This document shows positions 50,957 to 58,855 of a stretch of DNA of 61,034 nucleotides, piece after piece. The notes beneath the pieces were generated by a model that worked only from the letters and a program-made list of their open reading frames with translations, had not been told where the DNA came from and made no database searches. The translations under genes were made by a program, and so were the position numbers. This DNA is from Candidatus Obscuribacterales bacterium (GTDB lineage: Bacteria > Cyanobacteriota > Vampirovibrionia > Obscuribacterales > Obscuribacteraceae): contig JAIEQI010000109.1 of NCBI GenBank assembly GCA_019747875.1, positions 1-61,034 of the forward strand. The letters are read 5' to 3'. The stretch's first letter is position 1. The number at the start of each line of letters is the position of its first letter.

Positions 50957-52210
50957 ATGAAAGTGGCGGAGACTGCTGTAAATCAGGAAAAAGAATCGAT
51001 CCCGCAGGATATATTGGACGAAGCTAAGGAACTGATTCGCGGCGCGGAAGTCCTGCCGGACGGGGTTCATGGGCTTGCTCAGAAGATTTACGAAGCGCGC
51101 AAGGAAGGGCGCAAGTTGCGTGTCAAGTTCGGTGTTGATCCGACTTCGAGCGACCTTCACCTCGGGCATGCGGTTGTGTTTCGCAAGTTGCGCCGCTTTC
51201 AGGAGCTCGGACACCAGGTTGTCTTGATTATCGGTGGTTTCACGGCGCAGATAGGTGATCCATCGGGGCGAGATAAGACTCGTCCCGCACTGACTCGCGA
51301 GAAGGTTGAGGAGTTTGCGCAGACTTATGTGAATCAACTTGGATTGATTCTCAATGTTGAGAAGACGGAAGTGACAAACAATGCGGACTGGTTGTCGCCG
51401 CTCAATTTCACGGACGTTTTGAAGTTGGCTTCGTTTGCAACTGTGAATCAAATGCTTGCTAAGGAAGCATTTGGCGAACGGATGGAAAAGCAATTGCCGA
51501 TCGCAATGCACGAATTGTTCTATCCAATGTTGCAAGCATACGATTCAGTTGCGATTAAAGCTGATATCGAACTTGGTGGCAACGACCAGCGTTTCAATAT
51601 TTTGCAAGGACGTGAACTGCAACCGAAGTACGGCTTGAGCCCTCAGCTTGGCATGTTCCTCCCGATTTTGGAAGGAACAGATGGCGTTCAGAAAATGTCG
51701 AAGTCGTACAATAATTACATAGCGTTGAATGACGAACCGACAGAAATGTTCGGTAAGTGCATGCGCATTCCTGATTCGCTCATCCTTCGCTACTTCGAGC
51801 TGACGACGACATTGACAGGTGCGGAGATCGATAAGATTGATGCAGATATGAAAGCTGGTGCAAATCCAAAAGTAATGAAGGAAATGCTCGGTCATCAAAT
51901 CGTCAAGCAATATCACGGCGAAGAGAAAGCCAACCACGCGCTGGAAGAATGGAAGCGCGTGCACAGCGAAAAACAAGTTCCAGACGACATCGAAGAGCAT
52001 GCCGTATCCGCTCCGACAATGCTATTCCGCATCCTCGTCGACACCAAAATGGTGGCATCAGGTGGCGAAGCTAAGCGCTTAATCGCCGAAGGTGCCGTTC
52101 GTGTAGACGGCGAACAAGTCCGCGACGCAAACCTCTCCCTCCCGGCCAATGCGGGTGAATCAGTGGTAATCCAAATCGGCCGCCGCAAATTCATCAAAGT
52201 GAAAATGTAA
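50957..52210 (+). CDS. tyrS: Tyrosyl-tRNA synthetase
   Basis: A 417-residue class I synthetase; ATG at 50957 (AAAGGGG upstream) gives the family length, whereas the GTG at 50798 adds 53 unlikely residues across the palindromes. HLGH (68-71 in SSDLHLGHAVVF), the Tyr/ATP-site region FTAQIGDPSGRDKTRP, GGNDQRFNILQGRELQ and KMSKS (about 245-249) are present. The C-terminal S4 domain (GGEAKRLIAEGAVRVDGEQV) binds tRNA. The HLGH/GGNDQ pattern is that of the second bacterial TyrRS type (TyrZ-like). It is transcribed divergently from leuS. Confidence 0.96.
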   Translation: MKVAETAVNQEKESIPQDILDEAKELIRGAEVLPDGVHGLAQKIYEARKEGRKLRVKFGVDPTSSDLHLGHAVVFRKLRRFQELGHQVVLIIGGFTAQIGDPSGRDKTRPALTREKVEEFAQTYVNQLGLILNVEKTEVTNNADWLSPLNFTDVLKLASFATVNQMLAKEAFGERMEKQLPIAMHELFYPMLQAYDSVAIKADIELGGNDQRFNILQGRELQPKYGLSPQLGMFLPILEGTDGVQKMSKSYNNYIALNDEPTEMFGKCMRIPDSLILRYFELTTTLTGAEIDKIDADMKAGANPKVMKEMLGHQIVKQYHGEEKANHALEEWKRVHSEKQVPDDIEEHAVSAPTMLFRILVDTKMVASGGEAKRLIAEGAVRVDGEQVRDANLSLPANAGESVVIQIGRRKFIKVKM

Positions 52211-52287
52211 GCCCATCACCCATAGTTTGTGAGGTTCAATTTCGCTTCGATTTGACGTTCTCGAACCATTAGATATAAGATGAATGT

Positions 52288-52443
52288 ATGGGCAAAAGAA
52301 CACAACGCGGAAATTTTGAAATCGAGGATGAGTCTGACTTTGAACTCACTCCCGAGCAGGAAGCTGATTTCCTTCGCAGAATCGAAGAAGCTGACAGAGA
52401 GATAGAAGAGATTCAAGCCAAATCTCGTAAGCAAAGAGAATAG
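52288..52443 (+). CDS. Short acidic protein (51 residues)
   Basis: An open frame from ATG 52288 to TAG 52441-52443: MGKRTQRGNFEIEDESDF, then ELTPEQEADFLRRIEEADRE and a basic end. It is a strongly charged, probably helical polypeptide with a basic start and acidic middle. A weak GATATAAGATGAATGT lies upstream and no clear SD is visible. Codon composition looks protein-like and there are no other frames here. It resembles in size and charge small antitoxin-type or regulatory proteins, but no toxin gene is adjacent. It converges on the zinc-ribbon gene (stop at 52461), 17 bp apart. Confidence 0.5.
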   Translation: MGKRTQRGNFEIEDESDFELTPEQEADFLRRIEEADREIEEIQAKSRKQRE

Positions 52444-52460
52444 TTGAAAGTGCTTGCGCT

Positions 52461-53381
52461 TTATGCCTTGTCTCGGTAACTCTTCTTGAATTTATCGTCG
52501 AAAAGGCGGTAATGTTCTTCTTTGTTATCGAAGCAGAGAGGTCCGCGCGCGCCGTAGTATTTTGACTCTAGCCATTTCAAGAAAACATTTGCTCGCTCGG
52601 TGAACTCTGGTGATTTTGAAAGAACCGTTGCATCTGGTTGTATGAACTCGGTTGAGAACTTGATGAAGTAAAGTCGCCCAACCTTGTCGTGGAAGTGCAT
52701 TCTTGTCGGGGCGCTAATTCGAATCAGTTCGTTCCGTTTCCAGAATTGTTCTTCTTGTTTGGCTGTTAGACTTTCTATTTTCTGCCAATCAAGTTTTCTT
52801 GGCGCGAAGTAAATGAAGCTGTATTTGTCATTCTTGATTGCGTTGTAAATCTCTTCAGGACCTTCGCTGGTTTTTATAGGCTTTCCGTTCTTCCAAAGGT
52901 AGCCGCATGGAAGAAAGCTTCCTTGAACAAGGTGCGCGGCGATTTCTGCGATATCCTCTGGAGTAGCATATAGTGAAGCCTCATACAATTTGTATTGAAT
53001 TTCGGGATTCGCGCAATAGATAAGTGGATGATCTATAAGGCTGTCGGTTTCGGTGTAGTCGATTTTCACTGTCAGCTTTAGTTTGTCTAGTTCACAAGCT
53101 CTGCACGTCGTCCACATTTTTATCGCTTTTACATCGCCATCGTCTCGTAGCTCGTAGAGGACGCGGATCGTAAAGATGTACTCCTTGCAGGAACAACGCG
53201 ACTTTCTAGGGTATCCCTTTGCGATGATGTCGAACCAGTAGTCCTGGCTATCGAAAAGAAGGAAGTGTTCGTTGCAGCTCCAGCATTTTGCACAGCCGAC
53301 GGATTCTTCTTTCTGAATCCAGAGTTCGAATTCAGAGCCGTCGCATTTCGGGCATTTTGGAGTGCTTATTTTTACTGTCAT
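52461..53381 (-). CDS. Zinc-ribbon protein of unknown function
   Basis: A 306-residue cytosolic protein. The N-terminus has two CxxC pairs forming a ribbon (CPKC at 9-12 and CAKCWSC at 30-36), then CSC (about 64-66) and TTCRAC (about 92-96), another possible pair, so one or two zinc sites. The remaining 200 residues contain an acidic helical part (ATPEDIAEIAAHLVQGS) and an aromatic-rich C-terminus. No family recognised. It is not linked to neighbours: the upstream gap (53382-53882) is occupied by repeats, and tyrS is on the other strand. Confidence 0.75.
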   Translation of the reverse strand: MTVKISTPKCPKCDGSEFELWIQKEESVGCAKCWSCNEHFLLFDSQDYWFDIIAKGYPRKSRCSCKEYIFTIRVLYELRDDGDVKAIKMWTTCRACELDKLKLTVKIDYTETDSLIDHPLIYCANPEIQYKLYEASLYATPEDIAEIAAHLVQGSFLPCGYLWKNGKPIKTSEGPEEIYNAIKNDKYSFIYFAPRKLDWQKIESLTAKQEEQFWKRNELIRISAPTRMHFHDKVGRLYFIKFSTEFIQPDATVLSKSPEFTERANVFLKWLESKYYGARGPLCFDNKEEHYRLFDDKFKKSYRDKA

Positions 53382-53583
53382 GATCTATGTAATACGTGCT
53401 GGCGAGAGACCGACAGTCCCAGCCTTCTTACACCTAACGCAGAACCAAGTATAGCTCAGTGATTGGAATGGGTTGGGCCAGTACTTGGGAATGATAGCGT
53501 TTCTTCGCTGTCTTTTTGTTATGATGAACTCCTTTCGACAAGCAATCTACCAATACTGTTATGCTTGCCTTCCCCTCATTTAA

Positions 53584-53799
53584 CGCGGACGGGACGTCCG
53601 CGTGCCATACTTATGGGCGGACAAGATGATGCTGTTGGCGATCTCATGTATGGAGCGCGGACGTCCCGTCCGCCCATAGGCAGATTCTACTATCTACGCT
53701 ACAGCTTTAGGGAGACTCTACCTCTTGCGAAACTCCGAATGCGTAGCTGCAACGCGCTTCGCGCTTATGGGCGGACAAGATGTCCGCGCTCCATACTTA
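53584..53799. repeat. Second palindromic repeat family, three copies
   Basis: Three related units lie in the gap 53382-53882: GCGGACGGGACGTCCGCG with CCATAC at 53584-53610, an inverted copy TGGAGCGCGGACGTCCCGTC at 53651-53680, and ATGGGCGGACAAGATGTCCG followed by CGCTCCATAC at 53767-53796. Each contains a self-complementary GCGGAC...GTCCGC core. The sequence is unrelated to the CCGGCATCTTGCCGG family. A false plus-strand frame spans the area. The rest of the gap shows no gene. Confidence 0.85.
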
Positions 53800-53882
53800 G
53801 CGCCTCACTTAGCGCTCTCTGGCTTCGTAGAGGTGGTTGAGATATTCCTGTTAACTGTGCGTGATTCGGTGCAATAAGGACG

Positions 53883-55967
53883 ATGGATTCGAGAAATAAA
53901 ATCTTCGCTCTCGTCACATGCTTTTTGCTTCTCGTTCAAAGCGCTCTGATAGGACCGCCTGCGTCAGCTTGGAAAACGCTGCGCAGTTACGAAGTAAGCG
54001 GAACGCATTCAATTTACGGTAAGTATCATGGCTTCATAGATTTGCATAGCAACAAGCTTGCAAATCGCGTCATCTATTACAATGACTTTCGCTTTGAAGG
54101 GCTTAAGGTTCGAGAAGTTTGGTCCGGAAATTATGAGTCCCCTGCCGGCGGTTCTGATATTGTCGAATTGAAGTTTAGCTTGAAGCAGGCTGATATTTTC
54201 AATCGCGTGGATCAGGATGTGCGCACCAAGTCTCAGTTTATGACTCCATGTACGGTGTCTTACTCATTGGATCTGTCCAAGCCGCAAACTCTCAAACTGA
54301 CAAATCCTGGTGGCATTTACACAGAGAAGCTCGGGAAGGAGTTTCAGAGACCATCTCCTGTTCCTGCTGAGTCTCCACCATTCTGGGTGAATGAGCGCAA
54401 GAGGCTTCCAGCAATGGGCGACAAAATGGCATTCATCGGAGAGCTGTCGATGGTGACGCTCTTCTACCCGATAATGTGCGTCCTTCGCGCCGACCCTTTC
54501 TATAAGTCTTTCGAGAATCGGGAGGAGTTCAAAACTAGGACGCAGTACTGCATCTTAGATCCAACCGACTTTGATTTTCTGCGCGCGAACCCGGATACTC
54601 TTTCAATCAACAATAAGGTGACTGACCGTATCGCCATGCTTGAAAGTTCATTACGAGCTTCGGCATATGGGACGCCACTTGCAAAGAAAGCAAGCATATA
54701 CGGCAAAGATATGAAAGAGAATCATATCAATCAATTCGGCCTGTTTTCCGGAGCGTTGTTTGACGCAAACGATAAGTTCATTGATTACACCGCCAATGGT
54801 GACGGTGCGCTTTGGTCTGGTATGTATGCAGGTTCTGAAGCCATGCGCTATCTCGTCACGAAGGACCCAGAAGCGCTCGCTAACTTCAAGCGAACAACGT
54901 CAGGTCTAATGTTGCTAATGGATGTTACTGGCGACGAACGCGAATTCGGACGCACTGCGCATCCGATAATTCCAGGGGAGCAGCTTTCTGGTCCATGGGC
55001 ACGAGGCGCCGGCCCTTACCAAAACATCAAATATATAAAGATCGGCAACAACGACATGATCAAGGGACTGTTTCATTCTTTTGCCTGGGCATATGAGATT
55101 TTGCCACCGGAGGATCCGTTTCTTAAAATCGTGTCCGAACATGCGCGCCGCCTGCCAAAGTTGCGTATCGCCCACGAGAAAGAACATCCAGCAAATGGAC
55201 TCTCTGCAGCAGGACTTGCAGCAATTGCCAGCGGCAATGTCGATGACTTGTACAAATATCTGACAATCTACGAACTGGTGATGCAGCCTGTAGGATTACT
55301 TCGCCTGGACGAAGGCTTTTATGCAGGCGGAATTGGTGACTGGAGCGGCGTAAATTTGATGATGGTTTCAAACGTCAGCCAAATCTTGATTGCAAAAAAT
55401 GTTGCAAAAAGGTTTCGCGACGTAGCTCCGCATCTGGTGCCTTTCTTAGATGAGGCGGTCGGTCATCAGCGCCAGAAGCTTATCGAGACATGGGCCACCT
55501 ATGCTCATGTGCGTCGCGACTTTATGACAATTGCTGCTGACGCTTTTGCTGTTGGAAAATCGTCACTCATTCAATTCCCTGCTGGCACAACCCCCACAAA
55601 GTGGCATCGCAAGGAAGAATGGAACTCGCTTCGCCCACTGGCTGTTTGGAGCTTGCGAGAATTGCCGGTTCCAACAAGCAAACACGTCCTTACTTATGAC
55701 TACACTTGGAGTCCTGAATGGTGTCTGTCGTACTGGCCACATCTTCCCTGGAAATCACTTGTCGAAGCAAAGACGCTCGACTTCTATTATTTGGGTGCCT
55801 ACAACTATCCGCTCTTCGAAGGCACATCACTTGATAGTGATAATGTCTGGACAAGCGCATTTGATTTTCGAGGCTCTGCCAACCCCAACTACAGAAACGG
55901 CAGAATCGATTTCCTGCACGTTTATTGGATGGGACGGCTCTCGGGATTGCTAGACGAAAAGTCGTGA
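53883..55967 (+). CDS. Large secreted protein of unknown function
   Basis: A 694-residue protein with AAGGA before the ATG and a signal peptide (IFALVTCFLLLVQSALIGPPASA, to about residue 29). Residues 35-180 are beta-rich (SYEVSGTHSIYGKYHGFIDL). From about 275 it is helical with conserved-looking active-site-like patches: DYTANGDGALWSGMYAGSEAM, ANGLSAAGLAAIASGNVDDLY and GGIGDWSGVNLMMVS, spaced as in alpha/alpha-toroid glycosidase-like folds. I propose that fold only as an inference; no catalytic Asp/Glu pair is assigned. C-terminal YTWSPEWCLSYWPHLPWKS is aromatic. Exported enzyme or binding protein, target unknown. Confidence 0.82.
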   Translation: MDSRNKIFALVTCFLLLVQSALIGPPASAWKTLRSYEVSGTHSIYGKYHGFIDLHSNKLANRVIYYNDFRFEGLKVREVWSGNYESPAGGSDIVELKFSLKQADIFNRVDQDVRTKSQFMTPCTVSYSLDLSKPQTLKLTNPGGIYTEKLGKEFQRPSPVPAESPPFWVNERKRLPAMGDKMAFIGELSMVTLFYPIMCVLRADPFYKSFENREEFKTRTQYCILDPTDFDFLRANPDTLSINNKVTDRIAMLESSLRASAYGTPLAKKASIYGKDMKENHINQFGLFSGALFDANDKFIDYTANGDGALWSGMYAGSEAMRYLVTKDPEALANFKRTTSGLMLLMDVTGDEREFGRTAHPIIPGEQLSGPWARGAGPYQNIKYIKIGNNDMIKGLFHSFAWAYEILPPEDPFLKIVSEHARRLPKLRIAHEKEHPANGLSAAGLAAIASGNVDDLYKYLTIYELVMQPVGLLRLDEGFYAGGIGDWSGVNLMMVSNVSQILIAKNVAKRFRDVAPHLVPFLDEAVGHQRQKLIETWATYAHVRRDFMTIAADAFAVGKSSLIQFPAGTTPTKWHRKEEWNSLRPLAVWSLRELPVPTSKHVLTYDYTWSPEWCLSYWPHLPWKSLVEAKTLDFYYLGAYNYPLFEGTSLDSDNVWTSAFDFRGSANPNYRNGRIDFLHVYWMGRLSGLLDEKS

Positions 55968-56036
55968 TACCGAATGGAAATACTTTTCGAATTGTAGGTG
56001 TTCACTCGCCGTCGCCAAGTCTAGTTGCTCCGATTG

Positions 56037-56074
56037 GTTCGATCCCGGGAGCGCCGGCATCTTGCCGGCTTCGA
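56037..56074 (+). repeat. Full copy of the dispersed palindromic repeat
   Basis: TTCGATCCCGGGAGCGCC then GGCATCTTGCCGGCTTCGAT, identical over the core to the copy at 50644. It lies between the convergent genes ending at 55967 and 56153. Confidence 0.97.
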
Positions 56075-56152
56075 TCTTTTTGCGAAGCCGGTCGACTTTC
56101 GCGGAAAGGGAGAACGCTCGGATAGCAGATTGCTGGTAACCGCTGGCTTGTT

Positions 56153-57037
56153 CTAAGCGATGAGCTGGATCTCGGGTGCTGGTAAGGCCTCGATGTGTTT
56201 CAGAACGGATGCCGTTGAAAGATGCAACTCGTTGCACAGCAGTTGTGCTTCGCGCACGGTTAGCGATCGGTCTGACATCTTCTTATTTATGGAAAGCGAT
56301 GCCGCAAATTTGAGATTCGCGACAATCGTTTTGCTAACCATCGGTGCTCTCCAATTAGCTTCTCTTTGGAGCGTCTGTTCGGTGATATCGTAAACCTCGT
56401 CGATGCTGAGCACGTCCCAGAGAACAAGCTCATCTCCGATAGCTGTTACAGATGAAGGTTCCAAACCAAGCAGCTCTCTGATATCGCGCCCGGTGCGCTT
56501 CACTGCTCGCAAAGCAGCTACCGCATGATCGTAGGTTATCTCGCTGCAGCGAACCAGAACAAGCGCATCAAGGACGGTTCTTCGCAGATCCGCAGTGATT
56601 TGCCCGTGCATAACCAGCACGCGCCCGAGTGGAATGTTCTGGCAAACTGCTACTGCAAGTGCGGGCCCTAGGCATTCGATATCAATGATTGATGCATCGA
56701 GCAGAATGCGCGCAAACTGGTGAGTCTGTTCACTCGTGGTGAGCCAGCGTGCTCGTGCAAGTGCCACTTCGTAAGGCATTTTGTAGAGTTTTACCGAGCG
56801 AAGAGCATCGACTGCTTGTCGGAATGAAATCAATGATTGCCGGAGCATTCGTTGCGCGCTAAGTGCGGCTTTAAGATCGCGATCGGCGACGAGTCCTGAA
56901 TAGAGAAGTACTTGTCCGATTTTTACATCGCTGTCCCGGGCTCTTTCCAAAGCCAGTTCTAAAAGGGATTTTTCAAGCATGCCCGCTTCAACTAGTAGTT
57001 GGCCTACCAGCACGGGGACGAGTTTGGTTTTTGTCAT
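56153..57037 (-). CDS. MshEN-like helical protein
   Basis: A 294-residue protein; the ATG at 57037 (GGAG 11 bp upstream) gives MTKTKLVPVLVGQLLVEAGMLEKSLLEL, replacing a longer implausible frame. The motif IGQVLLYSGLVADRDLKAAL (about residues 42-61) is a clear MshEN-type helix-turn pattern, and IPLGRVLVMHGQITADLRRTVL (about 150-172) repeats it. Each is followed by the same kind of ALRSVK / ALRAVK segment, so the protein is two or three tandem modules. No ATPase is attached. It is related in module to the protein at 36621. Possible c-di-GMP or protein-binding scaffold, by analogy only. Confidence 0.72.
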   Translation of the reverse strand: MTKTKLVPVLVGQLLVEAGMLEKSLLELALERARDSDVKIGQVLLYSGLVADRDLKAALSAQRMLRQSLISFRQAVDALRSVKLYKMPYEVALARARWLTTSEQTHQFARILLDASIIDIECLGPALAVAVCQNIPLGRVLVMHGQITADLRRTVLDALVLVRCSEITYDHAVAALRAVKRTGRDIRELLGLEPSSVTAIGDELVLWDVLSIDEVYDITEQTLQREANWRAPMVSKTIVANLKFAASLSINKKMSDRSLTVREAQLLCNELHLSTASVLKHIEALPAPEIQLIA

Positions 57038-57454
57038 GGTAAGGAAGACTCCAAGCGAGGGTGGTGGCTTGATGCAAGTGCAATCAAGCCCGCAAAAGCA
57101 ACGTTGATGGTAGGCGGAACACAAGCCAGGCGCGCGGTGGCGCCTGATGAACCATCGAACAAACGAAACGAGTTCAGACGATCTGAACTACCTGACCCTT
57201 TTTAGTAATCTGCGTGAAGACGTGACAAAGTCCTCTACAGAGAAATACAGCGTAAGACAAACACTAATGGCTGTCAAGGTGTTGCCGGTAGTTTTTATGT
57301 AGGGGATTTTCCGGACTAACCTTGAACAAGCGATCGAAAAGGTAAGCATGTCAAGTGGAAGGCTGATCAAATCTATGATTTTCCTTGTTCTTTTCGATAT
57401 TTTTCTACGCGCCCCGGGGCATAACTTCTGAGGAGACACTCTCGGCGTAGCAGC
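57038..57454. other. 417-bp divergent gap
   Basis: It holds the promoters of the MshEN-like gene (minus) and the coiled-coil operon (plus). A minus frame of 83 codons (57188-57439) exists but has a basic, atypical composition. I find no repeat or convincing RNA element. Confidence 0.45.
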
Positions 57455-58855
57455 ATGGCAGAAGTAGGGACAACCGATACAGCCGCAAATTCACCAGCAA
57501 AGCAGATGCTGGCAGCTCTTACCCGTGCATCTCAAGAGATGACTCGCACCGTCAACGAATCGTGCGAGTACATTGAAAGTTTGAATTCAGCGCTCGAGTC
57601 CAAGGTGAACGAGCATCTCAAGGAAATTAACGGCTACGCAGAGTTAGTAATTCGCGGCCAACTAACCGGAATCTCGCAAGAGAAAGATGGAATTCTCATC
57701 GAGTTGTCCGAGCTGCAACGAGAGGAGCTGAATGTTCTTCAGGGAATTGGTCGCAAACTGCGCGAAGAGATGTCAAAGCGACTCGAAGAGATTGTGGCTG
57801 ATATCGCAAAGCAGTTGGATGGAAAATTATCAGGCTTTCATGAAAGGTTCGCCGAGCAAGAAAAGACTTCCGAAACAAAAGTGACTGCGGCTTTGGAAAA
57901 GTTCAGACAAAGTCTTCCGGAGAGAACCAAAGAAGTTGAAGCAAAATCGAAGGAAGAGGGCACCAGGCTTGCGGATTTGCAAAACCAGCATGACGAGTTT
58001 TTCAATGGCGAAATAGCCGATACGATTTCGAGATTTCAAGAAAGAATCAATAGCGCGAAGTCACAGATCGAGAAAGAGGGTGCAGCTTACGAGGAAGCCG
58101 TTGGCACGAAGTTCGCTCATCTCAGTGAAATTACTGGAGAGAAGCTGGACGAGTGCATGGCAGCAACAACCGAACTTAAAGAGGAATCACTGCGGCGCAT
58201 TCGTTCTTTATCGGAAGCTGATCTCAGCTACATAAAGACTCTTCCAGAGCCGTTTGCGAAGGTGGTCAAGCAAGCCACAAGTATTCAAACTGAATTACAA
58301 TCGACTATTACTAATAACCTGGCATTGGAATATCGGACTGAAATTTTCACGCTATCTAAAGAGACCGAAGATCTAATTCAGCGAGCCCGAACTGAGTTGC
58401 ATGCAGCTTTGAATGCGCAGCGCGATGAATTCAAGGGACAGGCAGATAAGCTTGTCTTGGATTTTGAAAAATCACTGAGAGAGCTTCCGATCAACAAAGA
58501 ACGGCAAGGAAAGACACAAGGACAAGATGCGTCTGCGCAGATGAAGCAATTGCTTGAAGAATTGCGAGTAAAGGTCAAGGAATCCGCAGACAAGAAGTTT
58601 CATGCCGCCCAGGAATTGGTTGACAAATCATATGATGAAGCTCATACGGAATTGAATGAAATTGGCCGCCAGGTGGCTGAGCAAATCGAAACAGCGCTGC
58701 AAGTGTTAGAAGAAGAGGCTGAAGCCGTACGAAAAGAGAACGAAAAATCGTTCGAAACACTGATGGAAAAGATGCAATCGATGGAGCTTCTGGTTGATGA
58801 GGCCCGCCAGCTGATTAGTGCGCTGGGAGATGCCGGTTTGGAGTTTGATGCATGA
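57455..58855 (+). CDS. Long coiled-coil protein 1
   Basis: A 466-residue, almost entirely helical, Glu/Lys/Gln-rich protein with heptad-like spacing of Leu/Ile, for example SALESKVNEHLKEINGYAELVIRG, ILIELSELQREELNVLQGI and EAEAVRKENEKSFETLMEKM. There is no signal peptide or membrane helix. It resembles SMC-like or apolipoprotein-like coiled coils in appearance, but no ATPase head is present. The stop codon of this gene overlaps the next start (ATGA at 58852-58855), a sign of translational coupling. The SD is weak. Probably a structural filament or scaffold, with the following protein as partner. Confidence 0.8.
   Translation: MAEVGTTDTAANSPAKQMLAALTRASQEMTRTVNESCEYIESLNSALESKVNEHLKEINGYAELVIRGQLTGISQEKDGILIELSELQREELNVLQGIGRKLREEMSKRLEEIVADIAKQLDGKLSGFHERFAEQEKTSETKVTAALEKFRQSLPERTKEVEAKSKEEGTRLADLQNQHDEFFNGEIADTISRFQERINSAKSQIEKEGAAYEEAVGTKFAHLSEITGEKLDECMAATTELKEESLRRIRSLSEADLSYIKTLPEPFAKVVKQATSIQTELQSTITNNLALEYRTEIFTLSKETEDLIQRARTELHAALNAQRDEFKGQADKLVLDFEKSLRELPINKERQGKTQGQDASAQMKQLLEELRVKVKESADKKFHAAQELVDKSYDEAHTELNEIGRQVAEQIETALQVLEEEAEAVRKENEKSFETLMEKMQSMELLVDEARQLISALGDAGLEFDA

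Noticed and set aside
53463..53840. 125-codon frame through the second repeat family
   Set aside because: It is made largely of the palindromic repeats, with no SD and no conserved protein features.
57188..57439. 83-codon minus frame in the divergent gap
   Set aside because: Basic, low-quality composition and no SD; it occupies the promoter region of two divergent genes. A weak possibility only.
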